Assembly (NCBI GenBank): GCA_015478725.1
Contig: JADMIG010000024.1
Span: 1 to 33,875 of the forward strand
Source of the DNA: Chloroflexota bacterium
GTDB lineage: Bacteria > Chloroflexota > Limnocylindria > Limnocylindrales > CSP1-4
Reading direction: 5' to 3'
Length of the DNA stretch: 33,875 bases
Shown here in pieces: positions 7,650-21,300 of this stretch (position 1 is its first letter; each line of letters opens with the position of its first letter). A program made the translations under genes and the position numbers. Under the pieces are notes generated by a model, which was not told the origin of the DNA, did not search any database, and saw only the letters and a program-made list of their open reading frames with translations.

Positions 7650-9461
7650 TCAGCCCTCGTCGATGCGGAGGATCGCGAGGAAGGCCTCCTGGGGGATCTC
7701 CACGGACCCGACGCGCTTCATCCGCTGCTTCCCCTCCTTCTGCTTCTCGAGCAGCTTCCGCTTCCGGGTGATGTCGCCGCCGTAGCACTTCGCAAGGACG
7801 TTCTTCCGCATCGCCCGGACGGTCTCGCGGGCGATGACGTTGGACCCGATCGCGGCCTGGATCGGGATCTCGAACATCTGGCGGGGGATGAGCTCCTTGA
7901 GCCGATCCACGAGGACTCGGCCGGTGGACTGGGCGCGGTCGCGATGGATGATGAGCGAGAGGGCGTCGATCGGCTCGCCGTTGACGAGGATGTCCACCCT
8001 GGCAAGGTTCGCCGACCGGTAGCCGGCCTCCTCGTAGTCCATGGAAGCGTAGCCCTGGCTGCGGCTCTTGAGCTGGTCGAAGTAGTCCACGATGAGCTCG
8101 GCGAGGGGCATCTGGAAGCGGAGCACGACGCGGGACGGGTCGAGGTACTCCATGTCCTGGAACTCGCCGCGCCGGTTCGTCGAGAGCTCCATGAGCGGGC
8201 CGATGTACTGCGACGGGGTCACGACGCTGAGCGTCACCCACGGCTCCTGGATCTCCTCGATCTCGGAGACGTTCGGGAGGAGGGCCGGGTTGTCCACGGC
8301 GATCGTTCCGCGGCCGGTCGTGAGGACGACCCGATACTCGACGGACGGCGCACTGGCGATGAGGTCGAGGTCGAACTCCCGCTCCAGGCGCTCCTGGACG
8401 ATCTCCATGTGGAGGAGGCCGAGGAAGCCGCAGCGGAAGCCGAAGCCGAGGGCGACCGAGCTTTCCGCCTCGTACGTGAAGCTCGCATCGTTGAGGTGGA
8501 GCTTCTCGAGGGCGTCGCGGAGAAGCGGGTAGTCCTCGCCGCTCAGCGGGTAGATGCCGGCGAAGACGAGGCTCTTCGCCTCCTGGTACCCGGGCAGCGG
8601 GGCATCCGCCGGGCGGGCGGCGCTCGTGACGGTGTCGCCGACCTGGGCCTCACGGACGTTCTTCAGGCCGGTCGCGATGTAGCCCACCTCGCCGGCGACG
8701 AGCCGCGGGACCGGCACGAGCTGCGGCCGGAAGACGCCGAGCTCGAGGAGCTCGGCCTCGACGCCCGACGCCATGAGCCGGATCGTCTCGTGATCCTCGA
8801 GCGTCCCGGCCGCGAGTCGGACGTAGACGATGACGCCCTTGTACTGGTCGTAGTGGCTGTCGAAGATGAGTCCCTGGAGGGGACGGCCCGGGTCGCCCTT
8901 CGGGGCAGGGATCCGGGCGACGATCGCCTCGAGGATCTCGGCGACACCGGTGCCGTCCTTCGCCGAGGCGAGGAGGACCTCCTCGCGGGGGATCGCGAGG
9001 ACGGTCTCGAGCTCGTCCATGATCGTCTCGGGATCCGCCGAGGGCAGGTCGATCTTGTTGAGGACGGGGATGAGGGTCAGGCCCTCGCGCAGGGCGAGGT
9101 GGACGTTGGCGAGCGTCTGGGCTTCGATCCCCTGGGTCGCGTCGACGACGAGGATCGCGCCCTCGCACGCCTGGAGGCTGTGGCTCACCTCGTAGGCGAA
9201 GTCGACGTGGCCCGGCGTATCGATGAGGTTGAGGGCGTAGGTCAGGCCGTCGCGCGCGGTGTACTCGAGGCGCACCGCCCGGGCCTTGATCGTGATGCCC
9301 TTCTCGCGCTCGAGATCCATCGAATCGAGGACCTGGCTCGTCATCTGGCGGGCATCGATGGTGTGGGTGAGCTCGAGGAGGCGGTCCGCGAGCGTCGACT
9401 TGCCGTGATCGATGTGGGCGATGATCGAGAAGTTGCGCAGGCGCGCCTGGGGGATGGTCAC
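7650..9461 (-). CDS. lepA: Elongation factor 4 (LepA)
   Basis: Ribosome-associated translational GTPase. The 603-residue product is normal length. The G motifs are [16 protein letters not shown] (G1), DTPGH (G3), NKIDLP (G4) and SAKDG (G5). Domains II, III and V follow, then the LepA-specific C-terminal domain with [20 protein letters not shown] and ending near [12 protein letters not shown]. The start is GTG 9461 ([20 protein letters not shown]), chosen because it gives the normal N-terminus; the frame stays open far upstream but that part is not LepA. It sits 119 bp downstream of the EamA gene and leads lepA-CPBP-hemW. Confidence 0.97.
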   Translation of the reverse strand: MTIPQARLRNFSIIAHIDHGKSTLADRLLELTHTIDARQMTSQVLDSMDLEREKGITIKARAVRLEYTARDGLTYALNLIDTPGHVDFAYEVSHSLQACEGAILVVDATQGIEAQTLANVHLALREGLTLIPVLNKIDLPSADPETIMDELETVLAIPREEVLLASAKDGTGVAEILEAIVARIPAPKGDPGRPLQGLIFDSHYDQYKGVIVYVRLAAGTLEDHETIRLMASGVEAELLELGVFRPQLVPVPRLVAGEVGYIATGLKNVREAQVGDTVTSAARPADAPLPGYQEAKSLVFAGIYPLSGEDYPLLRDALEKLHLNDASFTYEAESSVALGFGFRCGFLGLLHMEIVQERLEREFDLDLIASAPSVEYRVVLTTGRGTIAVDNPALLPNVSEIEEIQEPWVTLSVVTPSQYIGPLMELSTNRRGEFQDMEYLDPSRVVLRFQMPLAELIVDYFDQLKSRSQGYASMDYEEAGYRSANLARVDILVNGEPIDALSLIIHRDRAQSTGRVLVDRLKELIPRQMFEIPIQAAIGSNVIARETVRAMRKNVLAKCYGGDITRKRKLLEKQKEGKQRMKRVGSVEIPQEAFLAILRIDEG

Positions 9462-9580
9462 CGGGCGGGAGTGTAGTCGGTCGGGCCGGTTGCCTTCGCG
9501 CCGGGTCTCGATGCCGGGCCTTGACGCCGGGTGGCCCTCCCCCCTCGCGCATTCCCGCATGCAGGCCGTGTCAGGCCGTC

Positions 9581-10456
9581 TCAGGCCGTCAGGGCGGTCA
9601 GAACGGCGACGCCCACCACGACGAGTGCGACCCCGACCACCTGCAGCCGACCGAGCCGCTCGCCGAAGAGGAGATAGGCGCCGACGGCCGCGAGCGGCGC
9701 GAACTGCGAAGCGACGATCGCCGTGGTCGCGATCCCGGCCTGCGCGCCGATCGTGTACGCGGAGCTCCCGATCACCTCGCCGACGCCGGCGATCACGACG
9801 AGCGGCACCGCGCGGCGCACGAGCCGGATCCGGCCGCTGGCGATGAGCGGGGCGGCGACGAACGCGACCCCGACGCAGCGGGCGATGAGGGCGACCCAGA
9901 CGACCGGCATGCCCAGCGTCACCGAACGCGCCGAGGCGACGAGCCCGATCGCGAACGCCAGGGCGGCAGCGCTCGCGAACGCGGCCGTGGTGCGCGTGGA
10001 GCGGACATGATCGAGACGGGCCGCCGACGGCTCGCTCGCACGAGCTCCGGGGGCCATCGAGGCGAGCGCGACCCCGCTGACGATGACGACGAGCGTCACC
10101 GCTGCCGCCGTGGTCAGGGTCTCTCCGAGGGCCACCGCGATGACCGCCGCGAGCGCACCCTCGGTCGAGGCGATCGGCGCGGCGATCCCGACCGGGCCGA
10201 TGCGGAGTGCTCGGTAGTTGAGATAGAGCCCGATGACGTAGGCGAAGCCGGCCACGACAGCCAGGACGATCGCGGCGGGGTGGAGGTCGCTCGTCGGGCG
10301 CACGATGACGGCCGGGCCGGCCGCGGCGACCATCCCGACGACCATGACCCAGGCGAGGACGGACGACGCGCCGATCATCCGGCTCGACCTCGAGGAGACG
10401 ATCGTGGCAACGGCCCAGCACGCAGCGGCCACCGCACCACCGACGACGGCGATCAC
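9581..10456 (-). CDS. EamA/DMT-superfamily transporter
   Basis: A 291-residue integral membrane protein with about ten hydrophobic segments in two homologous halves, the layout of drug/metabolite transporters. The second half ends with [20 protein letters not shown], the typical closing of EamA repeat 2, and [20 protein letters not shown] is the equivalent in repeat 1. The substrate cannot be predicted. GTG 10456 is the best start; the frame is open further upstream but encodes proline/arginine-rich sequence from the repeat region. A short TCAGGCCGTC repeat overlaps the stop codon (9571-9595). Confidence 0.85.
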   Translation of the reverse strand: MIAVVGGAVAAACWAVATIVSSRSSRMIGASSVLAWVMVVGMVAAAGPAVIVRPTSDLHPAAIVLAVVAGFAYVIGLYLNYRALRIGPVGIAAPIASTEGALAAVIAVALGETLTTAAAVTLVVIVSGVALASMAPGARASEPSAARLDHVRSTRTTAAFASAAALAFAIGLVASARSVTLGMPVVWVALIARCVGVAFVAAPLIASGRIRLVRRAVPLVVIAGVGEVIGSSAYTIGAQAGIATTAIVASQFAPLAAVGAYLLFGERLGRLQVVGVALVVVGVAVLTALTA

Positions 10457-10492
10457 CCGGCGGAGTGTACGGGTGGGATGGCGCGCCGCGTG

Positions 10493-10602
10493 CGGGTGGG
10501 CGACGAGGTGGTGGCGGCGGCGGGCGGGGGGCGGTGGCGGGGCGGTGGAGGGCGAGGTGGGGCCGGCGGCGGCGGCGGGAGCGGGCGAGGTGGGGCCGGC
10601 GG
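10493..10602 (+). repeat. G-rich tract with potential G-quadruplexes
   Basis: The plus strand carries many runs of three or more G within about 110 bp, plus the exact 20-bp direct repeat noted for this region. The spacing would allow G-quadruplex folding of the plus strand. It lies just upstream of the EamA start, on the non-template side of that gene's leader. Confidence 0.6.
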
Positions 10603-10751
10603 AAACCGTCAGATGTGCGTCACGCGACCATTGGTCAGGCCAGCGCCGCCAGATGCGCGCCTGGAGGTCAGACGGCACCGATACAGGCGCGTCGATCGAG
10701 CATCCATGCTCGTCACGAGCGATCGCGGTCGACGGGGGACGGAAGCCGGCC

Positions 10752-10781
10752 GACGAGTGCTCACCTGGTGGTCGTTTGTCA
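10752..10781 (-). repeat. Dispersed 30-bp repeat, copy B
   Basis: The reverse complement matches 28 of 30 bases of 1076-1105. This copy is intergenic, upstream of rpsT, and is followed at once by the GTTCTGTGACCGAG direct repeats and the 27-bp array. Confidence 0.8.
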
Positions 10782-10815
10782 GGTTCTGTGACCGAGACGG
10801 GTTCTGTGACCGAGG

Positions 10816-10889
10816 CCGGCCCTCGCGACCGAGCTCTCGCGACCGGCCCTCGCGACCGAGCTCTCGCGACCGGCCCTCGCGACCGAGCC
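10816..10889. repeat. 27-bp tandem repeat, 2.7 copies, upstream of rpsT
   Basis: Exact copies lie at 10816-10842 and 10843-10869, with a partial third at 10870-10889. Each unit holds two TCGCGA palindromes around a GAGCTC palindrome, so the array gives regularly spaced dyads. It ends 11 bp before a possible -10 element of rpsT and could bind a regulator, or be a replication-slippage minisatellite. Confidence 0.9.
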
Positions 10890-10976
10890 GGCTCATCTGG
10901 TACCATCTGCCGTCGCGTCCGCGGTCGACTCGCGCGCCGCGATCGAAGCTCGATCAACCATACGAGAGGTTTGACG

Positions 10977-11792
10977 TTGGCAACGAAGCCCCGCGGTTGG
11001 ACCGGCGCGCGGACGCCGTCCGCCCTCAAGCGTGTCCGGACCGCGAAACGTCGAACCGAGATCAACGGCCCGCGCCGTCAGGAAGCGAAGACGCTCGTCA
11101 GCAAGGCCGTCAAGGTCGCGACCGGCGCCATGCCCGGTGACGCCGACGCAGCGCTCATCGATGCGCTCTCGGCGCTCGATCGAGCGGCCAAGACCGGCGC
11201 CCTCCATCCGAATGCGGTCGCCCGCCGCAAGTCGCGGCTCACCCGCAAGGTGAATGCCGCAGTCGGTGGCAGCCACGTTCAGACGTCGACGAAGCCGACG
11301 AAGACGACCGGGACCGCCGCCGCCGCAAAGGCGGCCCGAGCCCGGATCGCGGCCGGCAAGGCCGCCAAGGCCAAGGGAGCTCAGACCGCGGCGGGCAAGG
11401 CACGCGCCGCACTCTCGAAGACGGCTCGGGCCGAGGCGGCAGCCGCGGCGAGCTCGACGACCGCGGTGACGGCCGCGACGCCGAAGGCAGCGGCACCGCG
11501 CACGAAGGCGCCGGCGAAGCGAGCGACGACGTCCAGGGCGGCAGTCGGCGACAAGGTCGCCACTCCGTCGGCCGGGACCGCCGCGCCGAAGAGCGCCGAT
11601 GCGAAGGCCACGCCGTCCGCGAAGTCGACGGCCAAGGCTGCGACGAAGACCCCCGCCGCGAAGGCGAGTGCGAAGGCCACGAAGCCCACGACGGCCAAGG
11701 CCTCTGCCGCCAGGACCACGGCCAAGGCTGCGACCAAGACCCCCGCCGCGAAGGCGAGTGCGAAGAAGGCGAGCCCGAAGAAGGCGAGCTAG
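10977..11792 (+). CDS. rpsT: Ribosomal protein S20 with long Lys/Ala-rich C-terminal tail
   Basis: The first ~100 residues are S20, a primary 16S rRNA-binding protein of the 30S subunit: SALKRVRTAKRRTEIN, then KTLVSKAVKVA, then DRAAKTGALHPNAVARRKSR near residues 72-88. Typical S20 is 85-95 residues, while this product is 271. The remaining ~170 residues are almost entirely Ala, Lys, Thr, Ser and Pro, resembling histone H1 or mycobacterial HupB-type tails, and are strongly basic. Part of the tail is a duplicated 48-bp block (11628-11675 and 11718-11765, one mismatch). TTG 10977 is chosen because GAGAGG lies 7 nt upstream and the S20 sequence starts there. A 9-bp hairpin follows the stop. The tail might bind rRNA or DNA; this is inference. 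Confidence 0.9.
   Translation: MATKPRGWTGARTPSALKRVRTAKRRTEINGPRRQEAKTLVSKAVKVATGAMPGDADAALIDALSALDRAAKTGALHPNAVARRKSRLTRKVNAAVGGSHVQTSTKPTKTTGTAAAAKAARARIAAGKAAKAKGAQTAAGKARAALSKTARAEAAAAASSTTAVTAATPKAAAPRTKAPAKRATTSRAAVGDKVATPSAGTAAPKSADAKATPSAKSTAKAATKTPAAKASAKATKPTTAKASAARTTAKAATKTPAAKASAKKASPKKAS
11628..11765 (+). repeat. Duplicated 48-bp block in the S20 tail
   Basis: Positions 11628-11675 and 11718-11765 match except for one base (GACGAAG versus GACCAAG). Both encode TAKAATKTPAAKASAK. The 90-bp period suggests that the tail grew by in-frame duplication. Confidence 0.9.
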
Positions 11793-11818
11793 GCCGACGC
11801 GTTCAGATTGCGTCGGCC
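11792..11818. terminator. Hairpin terminator after rpsT
   Basis: A perfect 9-bp stem, GGCCGACGC / GCGTCGGCC, with a 9-nt loop begins at the last base of the rpsT stop codon. There is no U-tract. It lies between convergent genes and could stop transcription from both sides. Confidence 0.65.
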
Positions 11819-11865
11819 GCGCCCGGCCGAGCTCGCGTCACCCAGACTGAGGCCGCGTCACCGGC

Positions 11866-14983
<3,118 letters not shown>

Positions 14984-14987
14984 GCGA

Positions 14988-16218
<1,231 letters not shown>

Positions 16219-17228
16219 TCAGGCGGCGCGGGAGCGGGCCCGGACGAGGGCGAGGGCGCCGATGAGGCCGACGTCGTCGCCGAGGGCAGCTGCCACGATG
16301 CGGACCCGCGACGCAGCGGTCCGGAAGGCCGTTGCGCGGACCGCGTCCCGTGCCGGACCGAGGAGGCGTTCCCCCTGCGCCGCCGCGATGCCGCCGCCGA
16401 CCACGACGATCTCCGGCGCGAAGACGTCCACCATCCCGACGAGCGCAGCGGCGAACGCCCGGCGGGCGAGCTCCATGATCGCCGCGGCGTCGGGGTCGCC
16501 ACGTTCCTCCGCCGCGGCGACATCGCGGGCCGTGATCGGGCGCGCTCCGATGCGCCGGGCGAGGTCGGACAGGCCCGGCGCGCCTCCGCGATCGATCGCG
16601 TCCCGGGCCGCGCGGGCAATCCCGACACCGGAGCTGTACGCCTCGAGGTGGCCACGCGCGCCGCAGCCGCACGGTGGGCCGTCCAGGTCGACCACGACGT
16701 GGCCGAGTTCGCCGCCAAGGCCGCCCGAACCGGCGAGCAGCCGACCGTCGACGAGCACGGCCCCGCCGATGCCGGTCGAGACCGTGAGGTAGAGCGCATG
16801 CCGCGCCCCCTTCGCGGCACCGAAGGCGATCTCGCCGAGGAGCGCGACGTTCGTGTCACGCTCGAGCACCGCCGGGAGACCCATCGCCGATCCGAGCGGC
16901 TCTGCCAGCGGCAGATCTCGGAACGCCGGGCCGAGATTCGGTGGTTCGAGGAGCAGCCCGCCGACCGGATCGACCGGTCCCGGGGCGCTGATCCCGACGG
17001 CGTGGATCCCCGTAACGTCCGCGGACGCGGCCGTGGATCGCACCGCGGCGAGGAGGGCGACGGCGTCGGCGACGACGGCGACCGGACCATCGGCGATCCG
17101 CGTCGGGCGTTCCGCGCGCGCCACGATCGATCCATCCGGACGGACGACCGCCGCCCGGATGCGGCTCGCCCCGAGGTCGAGGGCGAGGATCGGCCCGACG
17201 TCGAGGGCGAGGATCGGCCCGAAGCCAT
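16219..17228 (-). CDS. ROK-family sugar kinase (glucokinase-like), 5' end frameshifted
   Basis: The body matches ROK kinases: the ATP-binding start LALDLGASRIRAAVVRPDG, ISAPGPVDP, ERDTNVALLGE, TVSTGIGGAVLVDG, the ELGH motif, and a zinc motif CGCGARGHLEAY in which the third expected Cys is His. Its place beside gap-pgk-eno suggests glucose phosphorylation. The 5' end is odd. The ATP-binding motif is encoded upstream of GTG 17124, but that frame has no ATG, GTG or TTG back to a stop at 17299-17301. The best start, ATG 17228, is one base out of frame; one extra C in TTCGGG would restore M-A-S-G-P-I-L-A-L-D. A 24-bp duplication also doubles PILALDVG. This may be a real frameshift, an assembly error or non-canonical initiation. 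Starting at GTG 17124 leaves 301 residues without the nucleotide motif. Confidence 0.75.
17176..17223. repeat. 24-bp in-frame tandem duplication in the ROK kinase
   Basis: Positions 17176-17199 and 17200-17223 are identical except for the last base. On the minus strand each unit encodes GPILALDV/L, so the first beta-strand and nucleotide-binding Asp are present twice. Confidence 0.92.
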
Positions 17229-17244
17229 GGGTCCGGGACAGCCG

Positions 17245-17274
17245 ACGGCCCCCGCCGTCACCGGCGGGGGCCGT
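17245..17274 (-). terminator. Strong hairpin between the 46-aa gene and the ROK kinase
   Basis: A perfect 13-bp stem (ACGGCCCCCGCCG / CGGCGGGGGCCGT) closes a 4-nt loop. It begins 25 bp downstream of the 46-residue gene's stop. No U-tract follows, as at other hairpins here. Its position argues that the kinase begins downstream of it, consistent with ATG 17228. Confidence 0.75.
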
Positions 17275-17298
17275 CCAGGCTCGGGTGCTCCCGGTGCG

Positions 17299-17439
17299 TC
17301 AGCCGCCGATCCTGAAGACCTTCCCGCCGCACTTCGGGCAGGTGCCCGAAATCGCCGGCTTGCCGTTCTTCATGGTGATCTTCTGCGGATTCCGGACTTC
17401 GACCTTCATCTTGTCCTTGACGCAATACGCTTCGGCCAT
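17299..17439 (-). CDS. 46-aa small zinc-ribbon-like protein (DUF5679-type)
   Basis: This tiny gene encodes 46 residues. It begins MAEAYCVKDKMKVEVRNPQK, continues through a KNGKPAISG segment, and ends with CPKCGGKVFRIGG. One Cys near the N-terminus plus CPKC suggests a small metal-binding knuckle. I recognise it as the DUF5679 type, common in Chloroflexota and Actinobacteria and of unknown function. AGGAGG (17454-17449) sits 9 nt upstream of the ATG, strong support for translation. It lies 59 bp downstream of the uridine phosphorylase gene and ahead of a 13-bp hairpin, so it probably ends that transcript. Confidence 0.88.
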   Translation of the reverse strand: MAEAYCVKDKMKVEVRNPQKITMKNGKPAISGTCPKCGGKVFRIGG

Positions 17440-17498
17440 CCCGGGCGTCCTCCTCTACTCCGCGTCGCGGCGCGAGACACACGTCACGCGTCCGCAGT

Positions 17499-18347
17499 TC
17501 ACGATCGTCCCCACAGCGACGGTCGCCATCGATCCGCCGACGCCTCGCGGCGCTGGCGGTCCATGTCGGCGAGGATGCGGAGTCCTTCGAGACCCGTCTC
17601 CACGCACGCTGCTTCGGCACGGTCCTTGGCTTCCCCGTCGACGAAGTCGCCGGTCGAGCGCTGGGCATAGACGGCGCACACGACGCCGGCACGACTGCGG
17701 GCCAGGCCCGCGAGCACGAGCAGCGCCGATGCCTCCATCTCGAAATTCAACACCCGCTGCCGGGCCATCTCTTCGGCGAGGTCAGGGTAGCGGATGGGGA
17801 GTCGCGGGATCGGCCGGCCCTGCGCGCCGAAGAACCCGGGCGCTGTGGCGGTGATCCCGACATGGGCGCGGTGGCCGAGGACGTGGGCCGCCTCGACGAG
17901 CGCGGCGACCGCCTCGTAGTCGGCGACCGCTGGGTAGCCGTCGTGGACGAAGAAGCTCGTCGTCGCCTCCAGACGGACCGCGCCGCTCGTGATGATGAGG
18001 TCGCCGAGGCCGATCTCCGGCTGCAGCGCCCCGCAGGAACCGACGCGGATGAACGTGGGGTTGTCCGTGATGGCCAGGATCTCGGCGACGACGATCTCGA
18101 CGTTGTCCGTCCCGATCCCGGTCGACACGATCGACACGCGTCGGCCGCGATACATGCCGGTGACCGTCGCGAACTCGCGGTTCCGTCGTTCGAGCTCGAC
18201 CGACTCGAGTCGCGTGGCGATCCGGGCGGTCCGGTCGGGATCGCCGGGGAGGAGGATGTACTCGGCCACCTCGCCGCGGCCGAGTGCGATGTGGTACTGC
18301 CGTTCTCCGATCGGGAGTGCGACGCGGTGGTCCGCGTTCGTCGGCAA
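17499..18347 (-). CDS. udp: Nucleoside phosphorylase, uridine phosphorylase-like
   Basis: Cleaves a nucleoside, probably uridine, with phosphate to base and (deoxy)ribose 1-phosphate for salvage. The 282-residue product shows the PNP/UDP fold motifs LLPGDPDRTARIA, VSTGIGTDNVEIVVAEI, RVGSCGALQPEIGLGD and LNFEMEASALLVLAG (the Met-Glu pair contacts the ribose). The N-terminus HIALGRGEVAEYILLPGDP fits uridine phosphorylase better than purine enzymes; specificity is inferred. The TTG start at 18347 is preceded by a GAGGGACGAGG stretch. It starts 15 bp after the stop of the large surface-protein gene, so the two are probably co-transcribed. Confidence 0.85.
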   Translation of the reverse strand: MPTNADHRVALPIGERQYHIALGRGEVAEYILLPGDPDRTARIATRLESVELERRNREFATVTGMYRGRRVSIVSTGIGTDNVEIVVAEILAITDNPTFIRVGSCGALQPEIGLGDLIITSGAVRLEATTSFFVHDGYPAVADYEAVAALVEAAHVLGHRAHVGITATAPGFFGAQGRPIPRLPIRYPDLAEEMARQRVLNFEMEASALLVLAGLARSRAGVVCAVYAQRSTGDFVDGEAKDRAEAACVETGLEGLRILADMDRQRREASADRWRPSLWGRS

Positions 18348-18362
18348 GACCTCGTCCCTCGC

Positions 18363-21300
18363 TCACCGGTGTGCTTCGCGGGCGCGAAACTCGGCCGAGG
18401 ATAGCCCCGCGCTCGAACGAGCGTCAACCTGAACCGAGCGTGGGTCACGCTCGGGTGATACGGCTCCGTCCGCCGACCGCCATGCCATCGGCGTCGTGGG
18501 GGGCGCCGCCACGACAGTTTCGAGGCGGATCGCGATCCTCCGGGCGCGCGTGCGACGGAGGTGTCGACGGCGGAGGACCACCGCCCCGATGGCCGCGACG
18601 ACCACGAGGACGAGCGCTCCGAGACCGGCCGGCGCGGTGTCGCCGAGGCCGCGCGCCTCGCCGAGTCCGGCGGTCGTGACGGGTTTGCCCTCGGTCGGCG
18701 GTAGCGGTCCGTTGGGATCGACCCGGTCATCCGGGGCCAGCGCTGCGCTCGAGGAACCCGACGGATCGCCCGTTCCGAGGTCGTCGACGCGAACGATCCC
18801 CGCCGCGGCGGTCACCCGGAGCCGCGGGCCGGCCTCGACCCGGCCGATGGCGTCGAGCGCGTCGCCGGGGGCGAGGATGGACAGGTACATGGCGGCCTCA
18901 CCCGTCAGGGCGACGTCACCGATACCGGTCCCGTCGTCGAGACGGATCGTGCCCCGCTCGCTGCCGACCGCGACGACGATCCCGCCGATCCTCACCATCT
19001 CATCGAGGTGGTCGGTGAGGGTGGAGACGTCGACGTCGAGTGGCTCCGGGACGACTGCGGCCGCCGTGGGAGGCGTCGCACCGTCCGAGCCGGGCGTCCC
19101 GGAGCCGGGACGGTCCCGACCGGTCCCTCGGCCGAAGGATGCCGAGCCTCCCGCGACGCTCACGACGACGTCCCTGATCGATCGAGGCATGACGGCGAAT
19201 CGACGGTCCCTGGCGCTGGGATATGGGCGCCGGACGACCCCCACGATGGACGCCCGATGGCCCTCGATGAGGACGGAGGCTGGGATCCCCGCCGCGTCGA
19301 TTCCGGCGATCGCGATGCGGGCAGACCCGACGAGGAGATCCGCGCGCCAGGTGTCGCCGGCTCGTCGCACGTCGACGAGGACGCCGGTCGCACGGACGAG
19401 GCGCCATTCGTGGGCGGCGCCGGGCGAGGCGGCGAGGAGGAGCGGCGTGACGGGCACCCCGACGCCGAGATCGGTGACGGACGTCGCGGTGAACCGCGGA
19501 GCGCCGTACGCCCGACCGATCGCTCCGTCCACCCGGACCTTCGCGCCCACGGCCAGGGCTGACGCGCCGGCGGGGAGCCGGATGGCCACGGCCGCACTCG
19601 CGTCCTGGATGACGACGACGAGGCCCTTCGAGTCGAGCAGCCGTCCGGCGGCGGTGACCGTCCCCTGGATCCGGACGGGAGAGCCCGCGGCGAGGAGGGC
19701 GTCCACGATCGCGATCGTCGGCCTGGAGGCGGCAGGGCTCGGTGTCGCGGAGGGCGCCGAACCGAGGAGCGCGACGTCCGCCCGGTCGCGGAGCCAGATC
19801 CGGTACCCGTCGAGTCGCCCGGTGCGGCTGGCTCGCTGGCCGACGATGCCGGTGAGCCGGACGGAGGCGCCCTTCGGCAGGTCCGCCGTCCCGATCCCGG
19901 AGGAGGCGTCGGCCATGACGAGGACACGTCTGCCACTGACGGGATCGAGGACCGCCAGCGACAGGCCGCCGCCCGAGACCCGCCTCGGACCCGAATCGAT
20001 GGTCGCCACCAGGACGACGAGACGCGCCTCCACCGATTCGCCGAGATCCAGCGACGTGATCGAGAGCGGGAGCGGGGGCGGCGAGGAACCGAGGACGAGC
20101 AGCCCGGCAGAGGTCGGGCGGACCTCGAGCTGGCCGTACGGTGCGGCGGTCCTCCCGACGACCTCCACGAGCGACCCGCGCACGAGTCCCGCGGCGCCAT
20201 CCGGCGATCGCACGACGATCGCTCCGGAGGCATCCGCGATCGAGAAGAGCCGCAGACTCCCGAGACGCCGCGTCTCGGCCGTGACGACACCTCGGACACG
20301 GACCTGGGTGCCGACCGCGAGGGCGCGAGCGTCGGCGATCGCCTGGACCGGGTCCGTCGGTGCGGGAGTCGGCGCCGGAGTTGCCGTTGGAGTCGGCGCC
20401 GGAGTTGCCGTTGGAGTCGGCGCCGGAGTCGGAGTGGGCGTGGGTTCGGGTGTCGGACTCGGTGTCGGCGTGGGCTCGGGCGTCGCTGTCGGCGTGGGCT
20501 CGGGTGTGGGACTCGGTGTCGGCGTGGGCTCGGGTGTGGGGGTCGGCGTCGGCTCGGCGACCAAGAGATCGCCAGGCAGCGTTCCGTAGACCCGGTACCC
20601 GCTCGCGCCGGTCCCCGAGCTGTCACGCTGGCCGATCGGCCCGCGGACTGTGACGCTCGATCCTCGCCCGACCGTCAGCCCGCCGACGGCGGCCGGCGTG
20701 ACGACGACGCGCACGGATCCGGACCCATCGTCGATGAGGAGTCCGGTCCCGTCCGCGAGCGTCGACGGGGCCTCCAGAACGATCCCGGTAACCGTGGCGC
20801 GGCGGCCCTCAACGGATTCGGAGACCGTTCCGGAGGCGAGGACGATCGGGTCCGGGAGCGCCGCCGACCCGACGACGGCCGAGGGATCGAACGAGGCGCG
20901 AAGTGTCCGCTGGCCATATCGATCGTCGATGGACCCACCGATCCGGAGCACGGTCCCGGCGGCCACACCCGGCCCGGCGGCCGTGTCGAGGTAGATCGCC
21001 ATACCACCGGTCGAATCCTGGATGAACGCCGTGCGTCCAGATTCGAGGACGCCGAGTTCCGTCGTGAGGACACCCTCGATGATCACGGACGACCCGTCGG
21101 GAAGCGTCCGTGCGACCGCGATCGAGGAGATGGAGGGCGTTGGGGTCGGCGTTGGGGTCGGCGTGGGGGTTGGCGTGTGCTGCGGGGTGGGCGTGGGAGT
21201 CGGCGTGGGAGTCGGCGTCGGCGCAGGGGTCGGCGTGGGCTCCGGCGTCGGCGCAGGGGTCGGCGTCGGGGTTGGTGTCGGCGTGGGGATCGGTGTCGGC

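Larger units (their letters stand above)
10457..10976. other. rpsT upstream region: G-rich tract and repeats
   Basis: No gene is seen in this 520-bp divergent region. It holds a G-rich tract on the plus strand (about 10493-10602) with an exact 20-bp repeat at 10550-10569 and 10583-10602, copy B of the dispersed 30-bp repeat (10752-10781), two GTTCTGTGACCGAG units (about 10784-10813), and a 27-bp tandem array (10816-10889). TACCAT at 10901-10906 could be an rpsT -10 element, but no good -35 accompanies it. Confidence 0.6.
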
